Positions 22,960 to 33,277 of a stretch of 64,000 bases of DNA are shown piece after piece. How positions within the stretch are numbered: position 1 is the first letter of the stretch; the number at the start of each line of letters is the position of its first letter. Made by a program: the position numbers and the translations under genes. The notes below the pieces were generated by a model. The model was not told the origin of the DNA. It saw only the letters and a list, made by a program, of their open reading frames with translations, and did not search any database. This DNA comes from Chrysopogon serrulatus. Lineage: Eukaryota; Streptophyta; Magnoliopsida; Poales; Poaceae. The stretch spans positions 372,001 through 436,000 of the forward strand of contig JADLZL010006942.1 in assembly GCA_015844335.1 (NCBI GenBank), written 5' to 3'.

Positions 22960-23690
22960 TCCTTTAGCGCTTAGCAGCAGCTGCTGCATTTCATCTCTGA
23001 AAAAAAAATCCTTCGGTGCTTGGAAGTTTGGGTTGATTTGCTTAAAAATCAGGCCATTCCTTCTTCCAGATGGTCCAACACAACTAGATGATGATCTTCA
23101 TAAAAAAAGGCCGCTATGACTGCTCTCTGAAACTTTGTGAATCCCTAAAAAAGTCTAGACTACTGTCATCCTAAACATTGATCCAACCCAACATTGGTTT
23201 GCATAGGGGCAATCCAAGAATAGATGCACTAGGGATTCTTCAGCAAAGCTATACAGTTATAGTATTGTAGGGCCATGTTCTTCCTTTTAAGTAGTTCCAT
23301 TATCTTTAATCTTTCTTTTACAAGCAGCCAGAGAAAGACTATGTTTGTTTTGACAGCTACGATCCACAACATTTTGTAAACTAGGTGCAACACTAGATGT
23401 CCACTTAGGTGCTTGTAATAAGCTCTTTTTACTGAGAAGGTACCCGTTGTGCAAGGGAATTTGAGCACTACCTTTTACAAAAACAATTTGTTTCTTCTTC
23501 GCAAAGGAGAAGAGCTCAGGGAACTTATGTAATAGTAACCCACTGCCCCAAATATCCTCCCAAAGGTAACAAGATTTTCCATTATTGATTGAACTCTAGC
23601 TATGCCTTTGAATTTGTCAAGGAGCTTTAGAACATCATTTCGCCAAAAGAATCCCCTCTTCATATTTCTAGGCAGCCTTCTAGAGTGATA
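22960..23690 (-). pseudogene. LINE 3'-end fragment with zf-RVT remnant, unit 2
   Basis: The minus-strand peptide at 23229-23468 reads like the zf-RVT domain (FSVKRAYYKHLSG, then IVFLWLLVKERL and LLKRKNM). Further downstream in other frames come HLFLDCPYAN and IWKEEWP pieces. It is the partner of 18590-19430, so the LINE was inserted before the tandem duplication. Confidence 0.65.
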
Positions 23691-24154
23691 GTATTTCTCT
23701 TATAGAAGAGAGATCCAAGGAATTTCCTCCTTATTCAAGAACTTGTGAAGATATTTAATTAAGAGCGCTATATTTTGGGTTTTGATGTTTATAGTTTGTG
23801 ATCCTTTCTCATTTCTTGCCCTGCATTGCTGGTCAGGCTGCTTTGAGCTTCTGCTTGGCATTGATATTGGCATCTCTCTAGAGACATAATTTTCAAGTTG
23901 ATTAATCACTGTGCAGCCTAGTATGTCCTCCCTCTCTTTCTCACTCTCTCTCTCTCTCTCTAAAAAAACTATACTTTAGCTTTCCTGGCCTAGTTGAGCT
24001 AATCTGACCGGTTGAATCTGAAATCCTAAATCATGAGGTTATCATCACTTGTAACGGTGCAGCTTTGTTGCCTGGTAATCAGCTCAGGGTCAGGGTCAGG
24101 AAGAGTAAGTGGCACCGTGTTACTAACAAAGGGTCCACCATAACGCTTACGGCT

Positions 24155-24560
24155 AAACCTGACAATGGTTTGGGTTAAACCTGATTTTTTGGTTTGGTTT
24201 TGCTTTTGGGCTATATTGGTTTAGGGTGAAACAGGCTAAGAAGGCTGTTGGCCTGGTTTGGTTTAGACCCTATTAGAGTAGGTTGATTTGGTTTAACTGT
24301 CAATAATAGAGTTAACAATGAGTTTGTACTCTATCTATTTATTTTTTTAATTTTGCTTATGGCTAAATATAAACAATAGCATGAGGTGCCAGTGAATTGA
24401 TGGGTTGGAAATGTATTTTAATGGGTTGAGTGTATAAGTGATTTAGTTTGGTGTGGATGATTGAAGTCACGGTCTAATTTAGTTTGGATTTGACTTTCAT
24501 ATATACATGTTTTGGATTGGTGCGGGTTTGATTTAGATCTCGGCCCACTATCAACTTTAC
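24155..24560. mobile_element. Insertion of about 0.4 kb in the promoter of HIG1 copy 3, unclassified
   Basis: Units 2 and 3 align up to about 24150 (CGCTTACGG) and again from about 24556 (CTCACGGCCCACTT). Copy 2 has only GCGCTCACGGCCCACTT at 19863-19879. The extra DNA is T/G-rich, with repeated GGTTTGGTTT and TTTGGATT words. CTTACGG/CTCACGG at the edges could be a degraded target duplication. Confidence 0.5.
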
Positions 24561-24861
24561 TCACGGCCCACTTATCTGTGACACGCACTTGAAAAAAAAA
24601 AAGGAAAAATGTTTTTATTGGCAGGCAGGCAGGCAGGAAGAGATAAGGTGGACCCGTGCTTGTGAACTGACTGAAATGGGAAACCTTGGTTGGGTACGAC
24701 GACGTGCCCACAAGAAGCTAGGAAACCAGGGGGAGGAGAAGAGGGGCAGAAAACAGAAGGCGAGGGCGCCTCTGGTTTTAGTCATCTCCGCCCGTTTTCC
24801 CCCTTTTCCATGGCAGGGAGGGTGCTTGAACACACACGCACTTCCACTCTCGATCGTCACC

Positions 24862-24867
24862 TATAAG
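24862..24867 (+). promoter_or_regulatory. TATA-like box of HIG1 copy 3
   Basis: TATAAG sits in a CACCTATAAGTAGGTCAT context identical to that of copy 2, 151 bases before the ATG. Confidence 0.55.
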
Positions 24868-25012
24868 TAGGTCATCCGGTTGCTGCTTCCACCAATCCAT
24901 TCATCCATCTGTCCCTGCAATCAAGCACACATCCACCAAATCCATCCAAGCACACAGCTAGCTAGCTAGCAGACCACCGTTTCGAGGGAAGCAGCAGCAG
25001 ATCCGTCGATCG

Positions 25013-25511
25013 ATGGAGCGGATGAGCTCGTCGCTGCAGTCGTGGGTGGAGGAGCACAAGCTCTCAACCATCGGTGAGTCACTCACTCAGTTCATCAATT
25101 ACTGACACTGAAACCCACAATCCCCCTCCCCTTTTGGAGTATTTTTCAGTTCAGATCAGATCAGATCAGATCGTGCAGTCGTCAAAGCTAGTAGTTTAGA
25201 TTCATCTTTAACAGATAGATACGCTGCTGTGCTGTGCAGGAGCTGTATGGGCGACGGCGGTGGGCGCGTCGGTGGCGTACAGCCGGCGCCGGTCGCCGGC
25301 GCGGGCCACGAGCCTGCGCCTCATCCACGCCAGGATGCACGCCCAGGCGCTCACGCTCGCCGTCCTCGGCGGAGCCGCGCTCGCGCACCACTACTACGGC
25401 AAGACCTCCGGCAGCAAGAAGAGACAGGAGGACCTTGACTACGGCTTCTACTCCCAGCTGCCGTCGGCCACCGACGCCGACGGCAACGAGAACGAGCGAT
25501 GGAGCTGGTAG
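25013..25511 (+). CDS. HIG1-domain protein (hypoxia-induced / RCF1-like), copy 3
   Basis: Exons are 25013-25073 and 25240-25511, giving 110 aa. It is the same protein as copy 2 with small changes in the linker after the second helix (HHYYGKTSGSKKRQEDL versus HHYSGSNKRQQQEDL). The core HIG1 motif RLIHARMHAQ is intact. The start is fixed by conservation of the MERMSSSLQSW start in all three copies. The upstream region differs from copy 2 by an insertion of about 0.4 kb near 24155-24560, so regulation may differ. A polyadenylation-like AATAAA is at 25622. Confidence 0.88.
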
Positions 25512-26117
25512 GAGGAGCAAGATGGAGCCGGTTACTGGTACCACCTGTAACTTTCACTTCACTTTCTTCACCTGCATCGGGACAAAGACATCAGCGGCGA
25601 GAAGAAAGAGGAGCAAGCGACAATAAAATTAGTAGCAATAATTGTTGGTGCGTGACGTGGCTGTCTCCCTTGTGTTGGTCCTAATCCTAATCCATCCAGC
25701 TAAGGCACGCCCGTGGTTTCGTTTACTTTACATTATCCATCCACATCAATCCATCCATGTCTCTGCTTCTTCACCAGCAGCAGCAGCAGCGCTCTTTGAT
25801 TTCCATGGCTGCTGTTTGTTTTGTTGCCTTCGATCGATTCTCCTCCTGTACTACTACTAGTACCTGCACCATTTCATCTGTCTATATTGATTGAATGAAT
25901 GGTCACGATGATGACGATAATTATGTTTCGTTTGCTCTTGCAAAAAAAAAAAGAAAAAGAGAGAGAACAATATGGTGAATGTGATGTGGCTGTCTGTGCT
26001 GTGTTTGTGGACTACCTGCCTTTGAGTTATACAAGTAGTATGATTTGAACAGACAGGCTCTTAATTATTGCACACACAAGAGCTTTTGAGGCAGACTTTT
26101 CTGCTTCCTTCTTCTTT

Positions 26118-26325
26118 ACTGAGTAAAATGCACCCAGGGTCCTTAAACTCTTGGGGCATTCCCATATGAGTTCTCAAACTAAAAAAGCGACTATTTGGGT
26201 CCCTGATAATCTATTGTTGTTGCACACCAGCGATCCAAAACGTGCCACACCAGCGCCACCATCTGACGTGGCCATGCCACATAGACAGCTTGACACTGGG
26301 ACCATGACAACTTCTAAAAAGACCG
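26118..26325. repeat. Left terminal inverted repeat of the MULE
   Basis: This arm pairs imperfectly with 27460-27669 in reverse complement. The best-conserved blocks are GAGTAAAATGC, CGACTAT.T.GGTCCCTGAT and CACACCAGCGCCACCATCTGA. Confidence 0.8.
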
Positions 26326-26402
26326 CTGCCCTCCTCCTTTTTCTCACATCCAAATCCACCACCCTCAACCACTGTCATGCTTTCCTACCTTGTCACTGAT
26401 AC

Positions 26403-26699
26403 GTGCCTCCTCGCCCAGACCGCCCACGCCAGACCTTTCCTCCAAAAGCTGCTCAACAAGGAGAGGTCGTGCGCTTCATGGAGGCCACCGCTGACGTTGC
26501 CCTTAACGCCGGCCACATCATCCCGCTCGAGCCCACGGCCGAGGTGCTGAGCCTGCTGCACCCAAGCGATGATGGTGATGGCGCAGCGGAGCTCATGCTC
26601 ATCGAGGAGGGCTGCGCCAGGGCGCTGAAGCAGCACAAGTTCGCCAGCTCCTGCAGTCCTGCTCTGCGGCGCCGCTACTCATCATCAGCTCATCACTAG
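26403..26699 (+). other. Captured coding-like fragment inside the MULE
   Basis: An open stretch with exon-like composition includes MEATADVALNAGHIIPLEP and an acidic HPSDDGDGAAEL segment. An upstream piece in another frame (LAQTAHARPFLQKLLNKE near 26405-26460) may belong to the same captured exon. I do not recognise the parent gene. It probably encodes no functional protein. Confidence 0.35.
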
Positions 26700-27459
26700 C
26701 GCGAGCACCACACAACACCCACTTCGAGCATGGCCTTGCGTGGCAGGGTGGCCATGCTCCTGGCCGTGTGCGCTGGCGGCACCATGGTGGCGCGAGATGC
26801 GGCAGACGGGTGCTCTGGAACCTTGTCGCATTCTCGGACCCCCTCTCGCCGTCCGGTGACGAGGACGCGCCGCCGCCGTGTACGCGCTAGCTCCTGGTCG
26901 TCGCTTCGAGCGAGCGGGTGCCGGAAGGGGGAAGGCTTTCTGCACCTCCTCCACTACCACGACCTTGCCTGCCATGGCGCCGGCTCTCTGCTCCTCCTCC
27001 ACGTAGCCCCATGGCGCGCGCGTGAACGCGCAGGCGCTCACGTTGAAGCCTCTCGAACAGGGGGTGCAGCCTCGAGCAGATGCCGCCTCCGGCCTCGCGA
27101 CCAAGCCCCGCTCTCCTCCTCACGCGACCCTGCACTCGCGCGCGCTCGCTTACGCGGCCTGCTCACTCGCACCGTCGCACGTTCTTGCTCACGCGGCCTG
27201 CTCGCCCACACATGCCTCCTCGGCGCTCGGCGCTCGTGCCCCGGCTTCATATACGCGCTCGCCCCGTCGCCTGCTCACGGCGGTGGCTATGGCGGCGTTT
27301 GCTCACCCGCGTGGCTCGGCGTTTGCATGCAACGGTGGCTCGATGGGCTGCTTGCTTGTGCGTGCACATGCATGCAAGTTGCCATGCAATCGTCTCTGTA
27401 ACTGTGGCCAGCCATGCAACTGTGCCGTGGCATGCGCTGTTCGCTGTGCTGCAAATGCA

Positions 27460-27669
27460 TGAGTTTTTTTTTTTAAGTTGATAATATGGCTCCACAGTGT
27501 CAAGCTGCCTATGTGGCATGTCCACGTCAGATGGTGGCGCTGGTGTGGCGAGTTTTGGACTGTTGGTGTGTGACAACAATAGATCAGGGACCTAGATAGT
27601 CGTTTTTTTAGTTGAAGGACCTAGACGGGAGTGCTCCAAAAGTTGAAGGACTCTGAATGCATTTTACTC
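27460..27669. repeat. Right terminal inverted repeat of the MULE
   Basis: This is the partner of 26118-26325. It begins after a poly-T run (27463-27474) and ends in TTTTACTC. Confidence 0.8.
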
Positions 27670-27699
27670 TTCTTCTTTTTTTTTTGAAAAAAAAAACCC

Positions 27700-29950
27700 T
27701 TCTGTTTCATCATGGCCCGTAAACAAACAGGAAGCAGCCCATAGCCCATGTATATGTGGGCCTGTTGTGGTCACTTCGCTCCATCCTACTGATTAAATTG
27801 GCCCAGCTAATTAATGGGCTATGACGTGGTCCACGCGAACCGTTTGCCACATATTGCTCAGTGCTCACTGTTATCCCAACGATAATAATGTCCACTGTTC
27901 CTGACCTTGAGAAGCACCACCCCAGTCCGCATACGTTCACAAGTTCCTGACCGCAACTGGTGTCTCTATTCTTCGAGAAAATCACAGTTGCGCCTCTCCT
28001 TCCCCATGATCAAGTAGCATCACATGTATATATATATTTTAGTTTGTTTTATTCGGATGTTGCGTATGCTTGCAATGTTTTTAAGTGTGTTTCATGTGTG
28101 TTTTTCAAGTATTTCATAAGCATGTTTTTCAAGTGTTTCAACTGTCTTGAGATGTATGTTGGACCCATTATATTTGGATGTTTCAAAATTAACTCGAGGG
28201 TTGCGTCTCTCCCTCCACCAACCTTCTACTGGATCGTCTCTCCCGAAGCCGACATGGCTTCTATATGAACGAGGGATGGGAGATGGAGTGCAGGAAGGAA
28301 GCTGCGTCCGTCATTATTATTTTTTATCCAAATGTACATTGCAGTGGGAGCAGTGGGCAAATGAGGGTGAATGAGAGCCGTGTCCGGATGCAGGCCTAGG
28401 GCCGCGTCTAGGCGCTAGGCTTACCGTTATCCCAATACTACTGCGACATATGCAGCGTTTTTCAAGGGAGGGGGTGTGCAAAAAACCATGTATAAACAAC
28501 AGTAAGAAAAAGAGTAGGAGCACGATGTATATATAAAGGGCAGTAGGTCAAGGGGAGCCATCCGTATTGAGATGCGTCCATGCATCGTGCAAACAATCAT
28601 ATCCGTGCATGTTTGTAGCTAACTAGCAAATATATATATACATGTGGGTCGTCTTGGAATTGAAATCGGCTGCATTGTCACTAGATGTGAGAGTTGTTTG
28701 ACTAGCTCGTATGAGCACGTGTTATGAATCTATGTTACATATGCAATTCAAACTTTCAAAGAGAGTGGGGGCAATTTGGGATGGATCTAAACTCGTTGAG
28801 CATGGATCATGAACCCAGAGATCACATCCGGGATATAGAGAGTCGAAGGGCAATTTGGAAAGTAAAAACGCACGACGAACAAAGGAAAGTTTGACAAGAA
28901 AAATAGATTGGAAGATGTTTTGCTTTAATATTGGTTGAGAATTAGTGAATAAATATAGAGATTATATATATTGCCACGTAACATACGGGCGACCACCATT
29001 ATGCAGTAACCAACCAACTCAACAAATCCTCATCGTCATTATTTGAATTATTAGATGCATCAGCGGATGTCCTCGCTCCAATTGCCTTTACAACTTGATT
29101 ACTTGCACGATCATTACACCCTTTATGTTTTCCCTACTGGGACAGAGATTATTACACTAATTATTAGTAAGCATGCTCTTTCTTTTCTTTTTCTTCTTTT
29201 ATATAAAAAAAACCCTTAAAGTCGTGCTCAATTTTTTCATCCCCTTTCATACTACTTTTGAGAGAAAAAACAATCTCATCCGATCCCTTTTCTCCCTATT
29301 ATCACACCAGTAGTATATGTTGATGTTCCATATTCTAGCTTCTGCCATGCATGCGCAGCATGACTTGAAAGAGACCGAGCGAGGGCCCACATGTCGGGTG
29401 AGTGGGAGGATAGTGGTTAACATAGCCTTGTTATAGAAGCGTTCATTAGGCTAAAAGCCGTGCCACCCTCCAAGCCTCCAACATCCACCTTTCATTTCCC
29501 TTATTTTTCCCAACAAAAGTCCAAGTCTCTAACTCTCTTTTGTTTAGGTTGCAAAGTCCCTCTCAAGCAACGAACCTACTGCTGGTGGTCCATGATATGA
29601 TGATTCTTCTCTTCATTCATTCATTTTATAATCATGCAATCATATATCCAAATCATTTTATCGCAGTTTAATTCTGGCGTGCCTACTTGATTACAGGGAT
29701 CCTGATGAGAGGAAAAGACCGTACTATCCTTCCAGCAGCTACCTAAGTTTATATATGCCGCGCTAACATTTTCATTTCATAATTTGGATTTCATCACATT
29801 CCTTCTAGCTTGTCCTGTGTATCCCAGTTCCCACTCCAACAGAGAAATAGCAACCTATCCAGTAATGAAACCGATAAAATTTTTTCAGAGCCAAAAAAGT
29901 GGCTGAAAGTATTCAGTCTTATCTGTGAGCTCGCTAGTACTTTATTTGGG
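27700..29950. other. Intergenic DNA, no supported gene
   Basis: This is mixed AT-rich sequence with short low-complexity tracts. I find no conserved ORF or complete repeat boundary. Confidence 0.4.
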
Positions 29951-29959
29951 GTCAACTAA

Positions 29960-30712
29960 TTAAGATTTTCAGCTGCACTAAATATGTCTTAAGAAGTCTT
30001 TGGTACAACGTACCCTCTACGTTTCTACAGGTACACAGTAGTATAGTTGGCTTAGCTTGGCCAATGCAACATTGGACAATTGTACCTAATAAGCTTGCAC
30101 GAGAAGTGAAATAATCCAGAAAGGCAATGTCTTCTCGTATTTTAATTTATTAAGCAGCATACATACATTCATTCATTCCTTCTTTCTGGAATGGAAATGT
30201 GTGTGCGCGTGTCCCCAACTGCAATGATAACATTTTGCATGATGATTAGTTGTTGTACTAGTAATAATCTTTTGTCGATCCATATATAATCATTCCATCT
30301 GAACTGAAAAGGGAGAAGAGATACCCAGACAAGGTCAGTTTAGTCAATGTACTAGTACTTGGCACACACAAAGAAAGGTGTCCACCACACACACACACAC
30401 ACACACCGACGACATTCAATTCATGCGCTACATACACACACCCAGCACATTTATGAAAACCAGGAGAATTTTAATTCCCCTGATTGTCTCAGTCAGCAAC
30501 CACCGCGTACCAGTTCTAGAAAAAGAAATCGCATCCTGCAAGCTGCTGCCCCAGACGACGTTTTCTCTTCTCTTCTCCCATCATTCGTTTTTATACCCTC
30601 ACCCAACGCAAGGCCATGGCGAGCAGCTTTCTGTTATTAGCACCATTGCAGAGCACCAGAGCCAGAGGGAGGAAGAAGGAAAGCAAGGCGAGGCTGCAGC
30701 GGTAGCATAATC
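29960..30712 (+). promoter_or_regulatory. Upstream region of BTB copy 1, shared with copy 2
   Basis: This is collinear with 44940-45711: CGTACCCTCTA.GTTTCTACAG, TTGGCTTAGCTTGGCCAA and AGTCAGCAACCAC.CGCGTACC recur in order. It includes an (AC)n run at 30389-30408 that is absent from copy 2. The similarity marks the block as segmentally duplicated promoter and leader sequence. Confidence 0.6.
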
Positions 30713-32443
30713 ATGGACTGCTGCATCTGCAGCCCCATAGCGTCCGTGTACAGGCTTCCGAGGAACGCCATCTGTGCTCCCTGCCATGAGGGCGCCAAGG
30801 CCATCATCGGATTTCTGAACAAGGCTGATGAGCAGCAGCAAGAAGAGGAGGGCGGCCATGGCTCTGTGCTCAAGCCCAGAGTGTCGATGATGAAGCCTGA
30901 CAGCGCAGCCAAGGTACGTACGAATTCTTTCCCGACCTAATCAGTTCCTTACTGTTTCTGAATTCTAATTGAACATGTGACTTATATATATCCTGGTCGT
31001 TTTTTTCATATTGCTTGATAGAATTACACAGCTGAATTTTCTGAACCAGCACTGTTGTTTGTGGTAATTAATAATATAATAATAAGGTGTGCTAGTTGTT
31101 CATTGACGTTTGGTTTGATAGCATATAAATACCAACCAGTCTTGTTTGGTTTCTAGTAGTCAGCTGCATGTCACAATCTCAGGACGAAGTTTGCTGCATG
31201 CATGCTTCAATAGAAAGGTTGTGTAAAAAATGACCCCGGATGTTAACGGGTGTTTATATATAAAGCTATCTATTAGTTAGTTTCAGGCCTTTCAGCAACC
31301 GCTTTTTTATACAGGCAGGCTTGTGTCGTGCATGTTATCAGAACATAGAGAGCTCCCTAAGGTTTTGCTATGCAGCAATCTCTGTATGCTCAGTTTTGGT
31401 GCCTTTTTCAGTAGGGACGTTCAACTCTTTCCCTGACACCTGAAAGAATAATTAATACCAAGAGTACTAACATGTAATTAAGGGAATGATTTCTTCCTTA
31501 CAGTCTATGATCAAAGTGTTAATTAGTAGTACAGTAGTAGGCAACGAAATGACATTGAAATCAGAGGTGATTTTTTTTGCCAAATATAGAATTTTTCAGT
31601 TTGTTTTCTGAAGCAACCAAGCAACCAATTGCAGGGGATGAGAGACGCGTGGGAGCAGGTGAAGGCGATGCGAGGCAGGGAAGAGGCGGCCCACCAGCGA
31701 GCTGCCTTCCTCGCTCAGGGCCTGGCGATGGCGTGGAAGGAGGGAGTCCACACCGACATCGTCGTGAAACCAGGCACTGGGCCCCCAATTCCGGCCCACA
31801 AAGCCATCCTGGTAAGTGAGTGAGTCAGTGGGCTTTTTAGGCAGGAATGTGCCTACTGGTTGTGGGCCTTCCCTGCATGCGTTTCAAACGAAGCCCATCC
31901 AGCCCAGTTAATTAATTAATCTCGTCACGTGCACGCAGGCCGCGAGGTCGGAGGTGTTCCGCCACATGCTGGCCGGCGACGAGCGCTGCAAGGCCCCCGC
32001 CGGCGACACCATCTCGCTCCCGGAGCTGACCCACGACGAGCTCGCCCTCCTCCTCGCCTTCCTCTACACCGGCGCCCGCCTCGATGAGGACGAGGGCGGC
32101 GGCGGTAAAGAAGCAGCGGCCTCCGGGTGCCGGAGGAGGAGGAGGAGCGGGCGGCACGCTGCGCCGCTGGTGGCGGCCGACAAGTACGACGTGCCGTTCC
32201 TGCGGCGGGCCTGCGAGGCGCGGGCTGGCGGCGGCCGTGGACGCCTCCAACGCGCCGCGGACGCTGGAGGTGGCGGAGCTGAAGCTCCAGCCTGGGCGCT
32301 CGAGGGAGCGCGCCATGGACACGGTGGTGGAGCACGCCGAGCGGGGTGGTGTTCTCGCCCGAGTACGACGACTTTCGCCGTCGTCGGGAACGCCGGGCTG
32401 TGCGTCGAGATCACCCCGGCGGCGATTTGGCCAAGATGAATAA
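30713..32443 (+). pseudogene. BTB/POZ-domain protein gene, copy 1, frameshifted in the last exon
   Basis: Exons are 30713-30913 (MDCCICSP...RLPRNAICAPCHEGAK, a Cys-rich start), 31635-31811 and 31939-about 32443. All introns are phase 0 with good GT/AG borders. Exons 2-3 encode a BTB fold (HTDIVVKPG, PIPAHKAILAARSEVFRHML, LPELTHDELALLLAFLYTG, ADKYDVPFL). The plan resembles the Arabidopsis At3g56230/At1g01640 type, presumed adaptors of CUL3 ubiquitin ligases. Compared with copy 2, single-base insertions near 32221 (GCGCGGGCTGG), 32345 (GCGGGGTGG) and 32374 (GACTTTCG) break the C-terminal helices. All three are one extra base in a G or T run, so sequencing error must be excluded before calling it dead. 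Confidence 0.8.
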
Positions 32444-32449
32444 GATGTA

Positions 32450-33277
32450 GATAGATAGGCAAAAACACCTCTAAAACCTCACCACTATATGTAGGGTTGG
32501 ACGTGACCTTGCATTATAAAGTTCGTCCAAGCAAGGTTTGTGTTGTAAGAAGAGTATAAAAGATACAGGTCATAGTCAACCTCAATCTCAAACATCTCCA
32601 TGCATAGTCAACCTCAATCTCAAACATCTCCATGCACACTGTAGAATTGATTGATTTTTAAGCAACACCTCTATTTCCTAGAAGAGATGGCTCTATCTAA
32701 AACAGTCTAAAATAGTTTTCGAAACGAACTGCCTACTATAGAAATATATATATTTAGAGAAGACAGGAAGATTAGAATATTTTGGTGAAAAAAACGTCGG
32801 ATTCAGTAAAGGGTGTAGTAGTATCTCGTCCAAACGATCTCGATTATTTTTAGATTGTTTAGGAATCGTATGAGAAAAGAATCGAACTTGTACTGCACCC
32901 GGCGTTTTCAGTAGCGCAGCCTTCTGCTCGCGTTTCCTCCATCCGTCCGTCCGCCCCGTGCTCTCGGGTCTGCATGCAGTGCAGCTCAGCGCCGCCTCCC
33001 ACGCTCACTCGAACTCGGTCACTCCCCCAGGGGCCAGGGCCGCCAGCGTCCGCGCCGTCGAGGCTAGCTGCGGCTAGAGTTCCTGTCCCTTCTTTTCTCC
33101 TTCTTCCTTCGATCCATCCCTAGTATCCATTATCCAGGACCTTCTAGTATGTTCTAGAGAGTCGATTTGTGCTACTGCATTTGATTTGTGAGTTGGATTC
33201 GATTGAGGTCGCTGACAATTGGCATCGGAGCCATATCATATCCACTCCACCCACCACCGTGACGACGGAGGAGACGA
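32450..33277. other. Intergenic, with an MITE-like fragment
   Basis: A 31-bp phrase with ACCTCAATCTCAAACATCTC is repeated in tandem (about 32579-32638). At 32800-32900 a stretch with GATTATTTTTAGATTGTTTAGGAATCG matches part of 35690-35750. It is probably a shared small hAT-type MITE. Confidence 0.4.

Larger units (their letters stand above)
15300..25950 (+). repeat. Tandem triplication of a unit of about 4.5 kb carrying a HIG1-domain gene
   Basis: Three units each hold promoter, two-exon HIG1 gene and 3' flank. Their start codons are at 15924, 20431 and 25013 (spacings 4507 and 4582). Units 1 and 2 also share the downstream stretch (17050-19680 versus 21430-23960) with a minus-strand LINE fragment. 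The third unit ends soon after the gene, near 25950. Each start is preceded by near-identical pyrimidine-rich leader sequence and a TATAA-type box. Confidence 0.9.
26118..27669. mobile_element. Mutator-like non-autonomous element, candidate Pack-MULE
   Basis: Long terminal inverted repeats of about 200 bp start GAGTAAAATGCA at left (from 26121) and end TGCATTTTACTC at right (to 27669). They stay aligned through CGCCACCATCTGACGTGG and its reverse complement. The flanking 9-mers TTCTTCTTT at 26109-26117 and 27670-27678 are identical, matching the 9-bp target duplication of Mutator-class elements. The 1.1-kb interior (about 26340-27450) is GC-rich, unlike its surroundings, and encodes no transposase. 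This fits capture of host gene sequence. Confidence 0.8.

Noticed and set aside
26730..27401. 223-aa plus-strand frame
   Set aside because: Lies in the captured GC-rich interior of the MULE, Arg/Ala/Leu-rich, overlapped by equally long frames on both strands.
28000..29950. Possible small genes in the 2-kb gap before the BTB gene
   Set aside because: Only short frames without paired splice signals or conserved motifs.
32064..32468. Minus-strand frames opposite BTB exon 3
   Set aside because: Shadows of GC-rich coding sequence; the plus frame has the BTB motifs.
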